The notes below the pieces were generated by a model. It was given only the letters and a program-made list of their open reading frames with translations. It did not search any database and was not told the DNA's origin. This document shows, piece after piece, positions 33,741 to 42,777 of a stretch of 64,000 nt of DNA (position 1 is its first letter; each line of letters begins with the position of its first letter). Origin of the DNA: Actinoplanes ianthinogenes (GTDB lineage: Bacteria; Actinomycetota; Actinomycetes; Mycobacteriales; Micromonosporaceae); the NCBI RefSeq assembly GCF_018324205.1, contig NZ_AP023356.1, positions 6,201,501 through 6,265,500 on the forward strand. Reading direction: 5' to 3'. The translations under genes were made by a program, and so were the position numbers.

Positions 33741-35322
33741 CTTGAGTTTTAACCGGTGCGGCGTGGTCTGGGTCTGCTCGAGATTCTCTTCGTCTTGTCG
33801 CTTGGGCTGGTGTTTGGGCTGGTGACGATGTGGACGTCGTGGCGGGTGGCCGGCTGGTTGTTGCGGCGGCCGGGTGGGCGTCCGGGGCCTGGCCGGGAGG
33901 GTTTCGGTGCAGCAGTAGGACTGCCGGTCCTGCTGTGCAGGTTCCGAAACCCGCGCCGGACGCGGGCGGGCGTGAGCCGTTCGGCAGGCATGGGTCGTTC
34001 CCAGGGGCGGCGTAGGTCGCTGACCGCTGCTCGGGCGAGTCGCAGTTGGGTGTAGGCCGCCAGCACGAGCCAGGCCCAGCGGTCGGCGGCCTCGGGGTCG
34101 CGTAGTTTTGGGCGGGTCCAGCCGAGGGTCTGTTTGAGCATGCGGAAGGTGTGCTCGATGTCGAACCTGCGGAGGAATGCCTGCCAGGCCAGGTTGACTT
34201 CGTGGCTGTCGGCGGTGGGGTGGGACCACCAGAGCCAGACCGGTTTCGGGTTGCCGCCGGACGGCAGTTGTTCGACGCTCAGTCTGATGACGGTGCCCTC
34301 GATGATCGGTAGCTGCCCGTTTTGGCTGATCCAGGCGGTGCGGTGAGTCAGACGCGGATGCAGCCGGTGCCAGGCTCGGGCGGTCGCGGCGCCGTAGAGG
34401 CGGGTGTCGGTCGTGGTAGCCGCGTCGGGCTCGCCCCAGCTGGCAGGGTCGCCGAAGAGGAACTCGCCGCCGTGGCGGGGCGGACGGCCGGTCGTGCCTG
34501 GCGTCCGGGCTGGTGCGGGCCGGCGCAGGACTCGGTCGGAGCGCATCCTGACCAGGATCTGCACGGGCAGGTCGGTGAGCAGGAACGCCAGTCGGGGTCC
34601 GTCGTAGCCGGCGTCGGCGACGATCCAGATGTCGGGGTCGCCGGGCTGCCAGTGTCCGGCGGCGATGAGCCGTTCGACCACGTCGCGGAGTTGCCCGGCG
34701 GTGATCGTGGCAGTGTCGTCGCCGGGTGCCAGGCGGCGGGCGTCCAGGGGTGCGGTCCACGAGCTGCGGCCGGTCTCCAGGGCGGTGACCAGTGAGTATG
34801 GCCAGCCCGGGACCATGATGTGGGTGTCCTTGCCGCGGCCGTAGGTGTGGCAGAGCACCCGTTGCGGGCTGGTGTGGGCCTCGGGTCGCAGCCAGCAGGT
34901 CACGTCCACGGCCAGGACGATCCGTCCGTCAGCGGCTCTCGGGACGGTGACCGAGGCCAAGGCGGTCCGTAGCCGGTCGACGTCGATACGGCCGCGGCTC
35001 AGGGCCGCGTACAGCGAACCATGACTGCGCCGATGTTCACCGGTCAGTGACAGCTCGGGCAGCGAGATCACCGGGCCGTCCCCGCACAACAGCGCGTCCA
35101 CCAGCTCGAACAAAGCATCCGGACGGCGGCTCAGGCAGCGGTGGAACTCCTGCCTAAACGCGGTCAGCTGCCCGACCGCGTCAGCCGGAACAGCGTCGTG
35201 CACACTGATCAACAGACAGCCCTTGATTCGGTTTTCTTCCCTAGACAAGAAGATCATCAATCAAGGGCTGTCTCCATGATCAGCCAGGGTCGATACCGCC
35301 AGGCCGCACGTTAAAACTCAAG
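33741..35322. mobile_element. complete insertion sequence, 1582 bp (IS701/IS4-like)
   Basis: 13-bp perfect terminal inverted repeats CTTGAGTTTTAAC at 33741-33753 and 35310-35322. Both ends abut TTAA (33737-33740 and 35323-35326), a target duplication of the YTAR type. One intact transposase fills the element. The right TTAA contains the stop codon of the radical SAM gene, so insertion left that gene intact. Confidence 0.85.
33749..35260 (-). CDS. DDE transposase, apparently intact
   Basis: 503 residues. The catalytic acids are likely the Asp in IVLAVDVTCW, the Asp in IWIVADAGYD and the Glu in FDIEHTFRMLKQTLGWTRPK (the YREK-like last motif of IS4/IS701 transposases). The C-terminus is basic and Pro/Arg-rich. 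The stop codon lies inside the left terminal repeat. No frameshift is seen, so the element may be active. Exact IS family assignment needs a database comparison; IS701 is my best guess. Confidence 0.88.
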   Translation of the reverse strand: MMIFLSREENRIKGCLLISVHDAVPADAVGQLTAFRQEFHRCLSRRPDALFELVDALLCGDGPVISLPELSLTGEHRRSHGSLYAALSRGRIDVDRLRTALASVTVPRAADGRIVLAVDVTCWLRPEAHTSPQRVLCHTYGRGKDTHIMVPGWPYSLVTALETGRSSWTAPLDARRLAPGDDTATITAGQLRDVVERLIAAGHWQPGDPDIWIVADAGYDGPRLAFLLTDLPVQILVRMRSDRVLRRPAPARTPGTTGRPPRHGGEFLFGDPASWGEPDAATTTDTRLYGAATARAWHRLHPRLTHRTAWISQNGQLPIIEGTVIRLSVEQLPSGGNPKPVWLWWSHPTADSHEVNLAWQAFLRRFDIEHTFRMLKQTLGWTRPKLRDPEAADRWAWLVLAAYTQLRLARAAVSDLRRPWERPMPAERLTPARVRRGFRNLHSRTGSPTAAPKPSRPGPGRPPGRRNNQPATRHDVHIVTSPNTSPSDKTKRISSRPRPRRTG

Positions 35323-37116
35323 TTAACGGCCGGGCACCGCCGGGGTCGCCAGGGCGACCACCAGGGACCCGTCCCGGAAGATCAGCCCGCGCCGGGCGAA
35401 CTCGGCGAGCACCTCGTCCACGAAGCCGGGCCGGCCCAGTCGCCGGTGGATCGCCGCGACCCCGGTCGGCCGATCCACACAGGACAGGTACACGTCGGCG
35501 ATCGCGCCGTCGAAGGTGTAGGTGCCCGCGCTCTCCGGGTGCCGGGTGTCGTGGATCTGCACCACGCCCGGCGCCGCCCGATAGGTGAGCGCCGGCCGCG
35601 GCTCCCGCGACCAGGCCCGCGACCAGGCGTCGAGCGCGTCGCTCAGCGGGGCGTAGACGTGGTCCGGCAGGGCGTCACCGGAGGCGTCGTCGAAGAAGTA
35701 GGCCAGCCGGGCGTGGTCGAAACCGGTCGGGTACACGTACCGATAACTGGGGGTGGGTGTCTTCTTCTCGATGCTCGTGAAGAGCGGGCTGAAGCGCTCC
35801 AGCCAGATGCGGCCGGATCCCTCGGGTGGTTGCAGGTGCGCCAGGTGCGGGATCAGGGCCGTCTGCTCCGCGTAGTCGCCGGCGGTCTCGCCCGGGAAGC
35901 CCCACAGGATGCTCCACGCCACATCCAACCCGTAGTAACCGGCCCAGCGGAGCAGGTTCACGTTCTGTGCGGCCCGCACGCCCTTGTTCATCAGCCGCAG
36001 CACCGTTGAGCTCAGCGATTCCAGGCCGGGCTGCAACCGGGTCACCCCGCCGCGGGCCAGCGCGCGCAGCTGCTCCCGGGTCAGGTTCGCCTTGGCCTCG
36101 TAGAAGAACTCGTAGTCGTGCCGCCCGTCGGCGATCGCCGGGAACAGCTCGGTGAGATGCCGCATGTCGAGGATGTTGTCGACCGCCTCGAAACGCAGCG
36201 TCCGGTGCCGGCGCGACAGGGTGTCGAGTTCGGCGAGGATCCGCTGCGGTGACTTGCTGCGGTAACTCATCGTGGTCGCGTTGAGGCCACAGAACGTGCA
36301 GTGATGCTTGGCGCCCCACCAGCAGCCGCGGGAGCTCTCGAAGGGCAGCCAGACTTCGCGGCGCTCGGCCGGGGAGAGCAGGCCGAGGCGCTCGGCGCGG
36401 GCGAAGTACTCGCGGTAGTCCGGTGGCGGAAGAGCGTCGAGATCCTCCTGCGGAGGAGCGGGCGCGGTCACTTTCAGACCGCTGCCCGCACGGCGGGCGA
36501 TTCCCGGTACGGCCGCGGGCTCCGCACCCTCGGACAGCGCCCGCAGCACGGCCGGGAACGCCGTGTCCGCCTCCCCGGCCACGATCAGGTCGATCACGTC
36601 GACCCGGCGCAGCAGCTCCAGCCCCATCTCGTCGTCGAACCCGGCCCCGCCGAAGATCGTGACCAGCCCCGGGTGGTCCGCCTTCAGCCGCCGCGCCAGC
36701 GCGAACGACGCGACGTTCTGCTGGAACGTGCAGGTGAACCCGGCCACCTCGACCCCGGCCCAGGGATACCCCGCCGCCAGGTCGTCGAGCAGCGCGGGAA
36801 CGTCCCGCTCCCGGGCCCGCAGCAGCCGGTCCCGCCGCGCCCCGGTGATCCCCAGCTCGTCGAGGAACCGGCCGTCCGGGTCGGGCGCCGCCGCGCCGAA
36901 CGCCGCCGGCGCGAACAGCCAGTCGCCGAGCAGCGGCCCGCGCGCGTCGGCGACCGACCGGTAGAAGTCCGTGCCGACGCGGGCCGCGAAGTCCAGGTTG
37001 GCGTGCAGGGTGTCGACCGGGAAGCCGTGCGCCGTGCCGATCGCCCGGAGCAGCCCGAGCTGGATCGACGGCCGGTCCACGCTCATGAACGGCATGGCGA
37101 CCAGCACGGTGCGCAC
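35323..37116 (-). CDS. B12-binding radical SAM RiPP-maturation enzyme (rSAM_ocin_1-like)
   Basis: 597 residues. The N-terminal 230 residues form a cobalamin-binding-like Rossmann domain (VEVAGFTCTFQQNVASFALA, then IFGGAGFDDEMG). The radical SAM cluster loop is RGCWWGAKHHCTFCGLNATT with Cys 265, 273 and 276 (C-x7-C-x2-C). This CWWG...HCTFCGLN pattern is the one I associate with RiPP maturation radical SAM protein 1. The C-terminal 100 residues form a separate domain, possibly a leader-binding winged helix (RPTGVAAIHRRLGRPGFVDE). It lies 14 bp after a small-peptide gene and is the last gene of the SARP operon. Its stop codon sits in the TTAA at the IS edge. Confidence 0.88.
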   Translation of the reverse strand: MRTVLVAMPFMSVDRPSIQLGLLRAIGTAHGFPVDTLHANLDFAARVGTDFYRSVADARGPLLGDWLFAPAAFGAAAPDPDGRFLDELGITGARRDRLLRARERDVPALLDDLAAGYPWAGVEVAGFTCTFQQNVASFALARRLKADHPGLVTIFGGAGFDDEMGLELLRRVDVIDLIVAGEADTAFPAVLRALSEGAEPAAVPGIARRAGSGLKVTAPAPPQEDLDALPPPDYREYFARAERLGLLSPAERREVWLPFESSRGCWWGAKHHCTFCGLNATTMSYRSKSPQRILAELDTLSRRHRTLRFEAVDNILDMRHLTELFPAIADGRHDYEFFYEAKANLTREQLRALARGGVTRLQPGLESLSSTVLRLMNKGVRAAQNVNLLRWAGYYGLDVAWSILWGFPGETAGDYAEQTALIPHLAHLQPPEGSGRIWLERFSPLFTSIEKKTPTPSYRYVYPTGFDHARLAYFFDDASGDALPDHVYAPLSDALDAWSRAWSREPRPALTYRAAPGVVQIHDTRHPESAGTYTFDGAIADVYLSCVDRPTGVAAIHRRLGRPGFVDEVLAEFARRGLIFRDGSLVVALATPAVPGR

Positions 37117-37130
37117 GGTGCGGCGGGCGG

Positions 37131-37379
37131 TCAGCGGCCGATCTTCATGACGGTGACCCGGACGGTGCGATCCGCGGACGGCTCCGGGGCGAACGAGGCC
37201 TCGAACTGATCGTCCACCGAGTCCACCTCGACGCTCACGCTGACCCGGAAATCCTCGCCGACCGACTCGCGGATCGCGGTGACCAGGGCGCGCAGCAGTT
37301 CCGGTGCCGGCAGATCACCCTGTTCGACGGCCTCGGCGAGCGCGTCGATGTCCTCCCGGTTGACGACTACCTCGTCCAT
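37131..37379 (-). CDS. small protein, candidate RiPP precursor, 82 aa
   Basis: MDEVVVNREDIDALAEAVEQ, then LPAPELLRALVTAIRESVGE: a leader-like acidic helical half. It is followed by a beta-rich tail (VSVSVEVDSVDDQFEASFAP, ending VTVMKIGR). It sits between the SARP gene (10 bp) and the radical SAM maturase (14 bp), the expected place for the substrate of the latter. There is no Cys, and few residues of obvious cross-linking type besides Phe, Val and Lys. It could instead be a leader-recognition partner. AGGAGAG precedes the ATG. Confidence 0.7.
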   Translation of the reverse strand: MDEVVVNREDIDALAEAVEQGDLPAPELLRALVTAIRESVGEDFRVSVSVEVDSVDDQFEASFAPEPSADRTVRVTVMKIGR

Positions 37380-37389
37380 GTCTCTCCTC

Positions 37390-40149
37390 TCAGGTGCCGG
37401 CCCGGGCGCGGATGGCCGCCGCGCCCGGATGGTCGATCAGGTCGAGCAGGTCCGCGGCGGATCGCCAGGCCGCGCGGGCCGCCGCGGCGTCACCGGCCGC
37501 GTGGTACGCGTCGCCCAGCGAGGCCGTGCTGTCCGCCTCGTTGTACCGGTCATCGAACTCTTGATAGAGCGCCACCGCTGTCCGGTACGCGTCGATCGCC
37601 TCCTGATGCCGGCCCAGCCGCTGCGTGGCGTATCCGAGGCTGTCCCAGGTCTCGGCCTGCCCGAACCGGTCCCCGGCCTCGGCCTGCAGGCGCAGCGCCG
37701 CCCGGCACACGGTGACCGCCTCGGCGTAGTCGCCGAGCATGGCGTGGAACCAGCCGATCGCGTTGAGCCCGCGGCCCCGCCCGGCCCGGTGCCCGGCCGC
37801 GGTGAACAGCTCGACGGCCTGTTCCGCGTGCCCCAGCGCCTCCCGGTACCGGCCCTGCACCTCCAGCAGCCAGGCCAGGTGCCGGTGGGCGTGCGCCTGC
37901 CCGGTGACGTCGCCCGCCGCCCGGTGGAGCCGCAGCGCCTCGGCCAGGTGCGTGCCGGCCTCGTCCAACCGGCGCAGCCGCACGTAGGCGCAGCCCAGGT
38001 AGCGGTGGGCGAACGCGGCCTCGGCCGGCTCGCCCCGCCGCCGGGCGGCCGCCAGCGCGGCGGACAGCGCCTCGATCGAGTCGTGCCAGCGCCCGTGGTA
38101 CGACAGGTACCGGGTCAGCGCCCAGGCCAGCTGCCACGCCATCTCGTCGTCCGCGGCCCCGCCCAGCGCCGCGAGCATCACGTGGTACTCGGCGCCGAAC
38201 CAGGCCCGCGCCTCCGGCTGCCCGGCCGGGCGTTCCGCGACGGTCCCGGCGGGCAGCGGCGGCGGCGCGGCCACCGGCTCGTCGCGCAGCGGGTTGAGCA
38301 GCAGGTCGGCGGCGTACGCGCTGTGCACGTAGTAGCCCAGCACCCGGCGTGCCGCGGCGGCCCGCTCCGGCGCCGGGTCGAGCGTGCCGGCCAGCTCGGT
38401 GGCGTACGCCCGGAGCAGGTCGTGCAGGGTGTACCGGACCCCGGCCCGCTCCAGCAGGTGCGCCCGGGTGAGCTCGTCCAGCGCCGGCCGGACGGCGGTG
38501 ACCGGCACCCCGGCCAGCGCGGCCGCGGCCGGCGCCCCGAGGTCCGGGCCGGGATGCCCGGCCAGCCGCCGGAACAGCTCCGCCGCCGCCGGGCCGAGCT
38601 GCCGGTACGACCAGGAGAAGACGGCCCGGACGTTGCTCTCCAGGTCGGGGTCGGTGAACTCGGTCAGCCCGCCCTGCGCCTCGCGCAGCTCCCCGGCGAG
38701 CGCCGCGAGCGGCAGCTCGGGCGCGACGGCGGCCCGGGTGGCGACGATCGCCAGGGCCAGCGGCAGCCGCGCGCAGCGGGTGACGATCTCGTCGACCGCG
38801 TCCGGCTCGGCGGCCACCCGGCGCACGCCGATCCGGTACGCCAGCAGGTCCCGGGCCTCGCCGGCCGGCGGCAGGCCGAGCGCCAGCGGGTGCGCGCCGG
38901 CCGTGGTGACCAGCCCGGCGAGCCGGTTGCGGCTGGTCACCACGGCGAGGCAGCCGGGCGCGCCGGGCAGCAGCGGGCGGACCTGCTCGGCGTCCCGGGC
39001 GTTGTCGAGCAGCAGCAGCACCCGCCGGCCGGCCAGCAGGCTGCGGAACAGCCCGGCCCGGGCCTCCAGCCCGGCCGGGACCCGCTCCGGCGGGACGTCG
39101 AGCGCGTCGAGGAAACCGCGGAGCGCCTCGGCCGGCGGGACCGGGTCGCCGGTCGCGTCGAAGCCGCGCAGGTTGACGTAGAGCTGGCCGCCGGGGAAGT
39201 GCCGGGCGGCGCGGTGCGCCCAGTGCACGGCCAGCGCGGTCTTGCCGATGCCGGCCATCCCGTCGATCGCCACCGGCCGGGCCGGCGTGGTCGCCCGGAC
39301 CGCCTCCAGCTCACGCAACTGGGCGGTACGCCCGGCGAAGCCGTACACGTCCGGCGGCAGCTGGGCCGGGACGGGCACCGGCCGGACCGGTGGCGGGGCG
39401 TGCGCCTCGCCGCGCAGGATCGCCTCGTGCAGGGCGCGCAGCTGCGGGCCCGGGTCGGCGCCGAGTGCCTCGGCCAGCCGGGTGCGGACCGCGGCGTACC
39501 GGTCCATCGCCTCGGCGTCCCGCCCGGTCCGGTGCAGCGCCTCCATCAGCAGGGCTTCCAGCGGCTCGGCGAGCGGATACTCGGCGATCAGCGGGGGAGC
39601 GGCGGCGATCACCGCGTCGGCGTGCCCGAGCCGCAGCTCGGCGCGGGCCCAGGCGACCACGGTGTCGAGCCGGCGCTGGTGCCAGGCCTGCCGGACGCCG
39701 GCCGCCCAGTCGCCGGTGAGCGCCGCCAGCGGCGCGCCGCGCCACAGGCTCAGCGCCTGGGCGAGCACGGCCGCCCGGTCGGCCTCCGGGCGGTCCGGGT
39801 CCCGGCCCTGGTCGGTGAGCCGGCCGAACCGGTGCAGGTCGACCAGGTCCGGGTCCACGTCGAGGACGTAGCCGGCGTGCCGGCGGTCGAGCCGCCCGGC
39901 GGCGTCGTCGCCGAGCACCGCGGCCTGCCGGAGCAGCCCGCGGATCCGGCTGATGTGCGAGTACAGGACGTTGCGGGCCTCGGCCGGCGGGTCGTCGCCC
40001 CAGACCCGGTCGACGAGCGTCTCGATCGGCACCGGCCGGCCGGGGTCGACGGCGAGCGCGGCGAACACCGCCTGCTGCCGCGGGGTCCCGGTGTCGAGCG
40101 GCCGGCCCGCGGCGAGCAGCTGCACCTCCCCGAGCAACCGGACGTCCAT
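37390..40149 (-). CDS. SARP/AfsR-family regulator with NB-ARC and TPR domains
   Basis: 919 residues from ATG 40149 (MDVRLLGEVQLLAAGRPLDT). Residues 1-95 are an OmpR-like winged helix, and 95-240 the BTAD domain (YPLAEPLEALLMEALHRTGR). About 270-560 is an NB-ARC ATPase (GMAGIGKTALAVHWAHRA P-loop; VLLLLDNARDAEQ Walker B; VVTSRNRLAGL). From about 640 on are TPR repeats. This is the AfsR/GutR-like pathway-specific activator plan. It precedes the small peptide and radical SAM genes on the same strand with 10- and 14-bp gaps, so it probably switches on that RiPP-like locus. Confidence 0.92.
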   Translation of the reverse strand: MDVRLLGEVQLLAAGRPLDTGTPRQQAVFAALAVDPGRPVPIETLVDRVWGDDPPAEARNVLYSHISRIRGLLRQAAVLGDDAAGRLDRRHAGYVLDVDPDLVDLHRFGRLTDQGRDPDRPEADRAAVLAQALSLWRGAPLAALTGDWAAGVRQAWHQRRLDTVVAWARAELRLGHADAVIAAAPPLIAEYPLAEPLEALLMEALHRTGRDAEAMDRYAAVRTRLAEALGADPGPQLRALHEAILRGEAHAPPPVRPVPVPAQLPPDVYGFAGRTAQLRELEAVRATTPARPVAIDGMAGIGKTALAVHWAHRAARHFPGGQLYVNLRGFDATGDPVPPAEALRGFLDALDVPPERVPAGLEARAGLFRSLLAGRRVLLLLDNARDAEQVRPLLPGAPGCLAVVTSRNRLAGLVTTAGAHPLALGLPPAGEARDLLAYRIGVRRVAAEPDAVDEIVTRCARLPLALAIVATRAAVAPELPLAALAGELREAQGGLTEFTDPDLESNVRAVFSWSYRQLGPAAAELFRRLAGHPGPDLGAPAAAALAGVPVTAVRPALDELTRAHLLERAGVRYTLHDLLRAYATELAGTLDPAPERAAAARRVLGYYVHSAYAADLLLNPLRDEPVAAPPPLPAGTVAERPAGQPEARAWFGAEYHVMLAALGGAADDEMAWQLAWALTRYLSYHGRWHDSIEALSAALAAARRRGEPAEAAFAHRYLGCAYVRLRRLDEAGTHLAEALRLHRAAGDVTGQAHAHRHLAWLLEVQGRYREALGHAEQAVELFTAAGHRAGRGRGLNAIGWFHAMLGDYAEAVTVCRAALRLQAEAGDRFGQAETWDSLGYATQRLGRHQEAIDAYRTAVALYQEFDDRYNEADSTASLGDAYHAAGDAAAARAAWRSAADLLDLIDHPGAAAIRARAGT

Positions 40150-40231
40150 AGTGCCCCCCCGCACCCATGCTTGCCTGCGCCGCAAGGTGGCCGCAAGGTA
40201 CGTGAGCAGGACAGGGGACGACCGTTCGGGC

Positions 40232-40957
40232 ATGACTGACCACCACCATCACCCGAGCGGCGAGTGCGACACCACCGGCCGCCACGGCATGCTGCTGTTC
40301 GGCGCCGGCCCGGTCTACCTGTCGCACCTGCCGATGTACCACTGTCCACACCACTTCCAGGTCCTGCTCGAGGCGGAACTGCCGCCCGGCGTCCTGGAGA
40401 AGGTGACCGGCGACGGCCTGTTCACCTTCGACCCCGACCCGTTCCCGATCGCCGAGCTGGGGCCGCACGACGGGCCGGCCCGGACCACGCTGACCGGGAC
40501 GGTGTTCCGTGGCCACTTCGAACGCGGCGGCACCCCGATCGCCAAGGGCGTGCGGGTCACCGTGCGGCGCGTCGTCTGGTTCCGCGACATCGAGGACGCG
40601 GCGGCCTCCGGCGGCGGGTTGCCGTACCTCTGCTTCGGCCGCGGCGAGCAGGTGTTCCTGGCCCACGAACTGACCACCCGGCCGAATTTCGACCAGGTGC
40701 TCGCGGTGCGGTTCGTACCCGGCACGGTACGCACCCAGGTCGGCCATCCGCTCGACGACGACGTCGCCGAGCTGCGCTTCGACCAGGCGCAGCCGGTCAC
40801 GTTCGGCCGCGACGACGGCATCGACCGGCGGCTGCACGCCGGCGAGGTCGCCACCGGGTCGTTCGCGCTGACCCGATCGCCCAGCTTCTCCCGCGGCTTC
40901 ACGGTCGGCGTCGAGGTGGAGCGGGAGCTGTACCTCGAGATCGACGAACTGGCCTGA
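40232..40957 (+). CDS. uncharacterised protein, first gene of four-gene cassette
   Basis: 241 residues. His-rich N-terminus (MTDHHHHPSGECD), then GRHGMLLFGAGPVYLSHLPM, YHCPHHFQVLLEAELP. It has a beta-rich body and no signal peptide or membrane helix. The His cluster could bind metal. No family is recognised. It is followed by three genes with identical 13-nt gaps and Shine-Dalgarno sequences. It is divergent from the SARP gene with an 82-bp gap that must hold both promoters. Confidence 0.72.
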   Translation: MTDHHHHPSGECDTTGRHGMLLFGAGPVYLSHLPMYHCPHHFQVLLEAELPPGVLEKVTGDGLFTFDPDPFPIAELGPHDGPARTTLTGTVFRGHFERGGTPIAKGVRVTVRRVVWFRDIEDAAASGGGLPYLCFGRGEQVFLAHELTTRPNFDQVLAVRFVPGTVRTQVGHPLDDDVAELRFDQAQPVTFGRDDGIDRRLHAGEVATGSFALTRSPSFSRGFTVGVEVERELYLEIDELA

Positions 40958-40970
40958 GAGGCGGACGACC

Positions 40971-42764
40971 ATGACCGAGCAAGTACCGGACGTGGCGCTG
41001 GACCCGGCGAAGCCCGAGGTCAAGCCACTGTTCGCGATCTCCCCGGCGCTGCCCGAGAGCATCGAGGCGCAGCTCAAGCCGGTGCGGATCGCGCTGAACG
41101 TGCCGCCGTCGGCGTTTCCGGCGCGGCTCGGCGGGTTCGCCGGTCCGGCGGATTCGCCGTACGCCAGGCGCAAGGGCGCCTTCGGCTGCGCGGCCCGCGG
41201 GTTCGGGGCGACCGGCGACCGCATCTGGTTCTTCCGGGGCGGCAAGTACCTGCGGTACTTCGAGAAGCCGGAGCGCCACGACGAGACGTCCGGCTGGCTG
41301 CCGATCGCCGGCAACTGGAACGTGCCGCCGGCCTTCGCCAACCGGGTCGACGCGGTGCTGACCGGGAGCATCCCGCCGTACCAGGGGCACGTCTGGCTGT
41401 TCAGCGGCGACCAGTACCTGCGTTACGACCCGAACAGCGACACCGTGATCATCGGGGCCCAGCCGATCGCCGGGAACTGGAACCTGCCGCCGGAGTTCTG
41501 TTCCGGCTTCGACGCGGTGATCCACGGCGCCGGCCCGTTCCTCGGCATCGTCTGGTTCTTCAAGGGCGGCAAGTACGTCCGCTACAACCTGCGCGACGAC
41601 GTCACCGAGTTCGGCCCGTCCGACATCACGCCGCTGTGGCGGGACTGGCCGGAGGCCTTCGCCGACGGGGTGGACTTCGCGTTCTACGGCACCGGGCCGC
41701 ACGAGAACCACATCTACTTCTTCCGCGGCGACCAGTTCATCCGGTACGACCTGGACGCCGACCGGGTCGTGGAGGGCCCCGCCAAGGCGGTCGAGAGCTG
41801 GCCCGCCCTGGGCCGGTACATGCCGGTCCCGCAGCTCTTCCTCGACGAGCGGTACCAGCTGTTCACCTTCCACGGCCGGCTCGGCAACGGCGGCGTGGTC
41901 GGCACCCGGACGATCGAGGGCCGCAGCCGCACCGAGGTCTGGGTGATCACCCGCCGCCAGGAGAAGGTCGACACGAAGACCTCGTCGAACCTGCTGGAGA
42001 GCAGCTCGCAGCAGGTCGTCGACAACTTCTCCGAGCAGGTCCGGCACGACGACTCGGAGCAGCAGAGCCGGGAGGACTACGACTACGGCACCGACGCCTC
42101 GTTCCACGGCGAGGCCCAGGCGACCGGGCTGACCGGCGGCGAGGTGGACGCCACGCTGCACGTGCAGGGGCAGACCCACGACGTGCGCTCGTCGTTCGCC
42201 AAGGCGGTCGGGCGGCAGGTCAACAACGCCCGGCAGGAGTCCCAGGACCGGCACTCGCAGCAGGTCCGCACCGAGGAGACGAACACCAGCATCGACCAGC
42301 AGACCGAGCAGGGGTACCGGCAGGTGGTCGACAACCTGGCCAGTGACCGGCCGCTCAACTTCGTGCTGTTCCAGCTCACCCAGGAGTACATCCTGGTGCT
42401 CAGTCTGGTCGACGCGCAGCTCGCGTTCCGCAACGGCGACGACCGGGCCGCCCAGTCGGTCCCGATCCGGGACATGGGCAAGCTGCTCGACGCGGTCCTC
42501 GCCGACCCGGCCGTGCGCGCCGACGTGGCGCGGGCGGTGACCGCCGCGCTCTCCGCGGTGACCGACGCGACCACCGGCACCGACCGCTCGCTGCTGACCG
42601 AGGCCGGGACCGCGGTGGACCCGAAGGTGCGCACCACGTTCCGGGTCACCGACACCGAGGGCAACCTGGTGCGCGCCATCGAGGTCGACGGGATCGTCGT
42701 CGACGTCGAGCGGCCGGTCGTCCTCACCCCGAACACCGCCATCGCCACCGCAGGCATCGTCTGA
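40971..42764 (+). CDS. hemopexin-repeat protein with C-terminal helical region
   Basis: 597 residues. Four hemopexin-type blades are visible: RIWFFRGGKYLRYFE (~84-98), VWLFSGDQYLRYD (~141-153), VWFFKGGKYVRYN (~194-206) and IYFFRGDQFIRYD (~248-260). They form one four-bladed propeller. Residues about 330-470 are Ser/Gln/Glu-rich and probably helical (SSNLLESSSQQVVDNFSEQV). The rest is alpha/beta with a C-terminal strand region. There is no signal peptide. Bacterial hemopexin proteins are known in lectin- or toxin-like roles, but none with this tail is familiar to me. Preceded by GAGAGG. Confidence 0.82.
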   Translation: MTEQVPDVALDPAKPEVKPLFAISPALPESIEAQLKPVRIALNVPPSAFPARLGGFAGPADSPYARRKGAFGCAARGFGATGDRIWFFRGGKYLRYFEKPERHDETSGWLPIAGNWNVPPAFANRVDAVLTGSIPPYQGHVWLFSGDQYLRYDPNSDTVIIGAQPIAGNWNLPPEFCSGFDAVIHGAGPFLGIVWFFKGGKYVRYNLRDDVTEFGPSDITPLWRDWPEAFADGVDFAFYGTGPHENHIYFFRGDQFIRYDLDADRVVEGPAKAVESWPALGRYMPVPQLFLDERYQLFTFHGRLGNGGVVGTRTIEGRSRTEVWVITRRQEKVDTKTSSNLLESSSQQVVDNFSEQVRHDDSEQQSREDYDYGTDASFHGEAQATGLTGGEVDATLHVQGQTHDVRSSFAKAVGRQVNNARQESQDRHSQQVRTEETNTSIDQQTEQGYRQVVDNLASDRPLNFVLFQLTQEYILVLSLVDAQLAFRNGDDRAAQSVPIRDMGKLLDAVLADPAVRADVARAVTAALSAVTDATTGTDRSLLTEAGTAVDPKVRTTFRVTDTEGNLVRAIEVDGIVVDVERPVVLTPNTAIATAGIV

Positions 42765-42777
42765 TCAGGAGTCCGAC

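Noticed and set aside
37279..40239. 986-residue plus-strand frame opposite the SARP gene
   Set aside because: Gly/Arg/Val/Gln-rich shadow with no domain; the minus strand has P-loop, BTAD and TPR signals.
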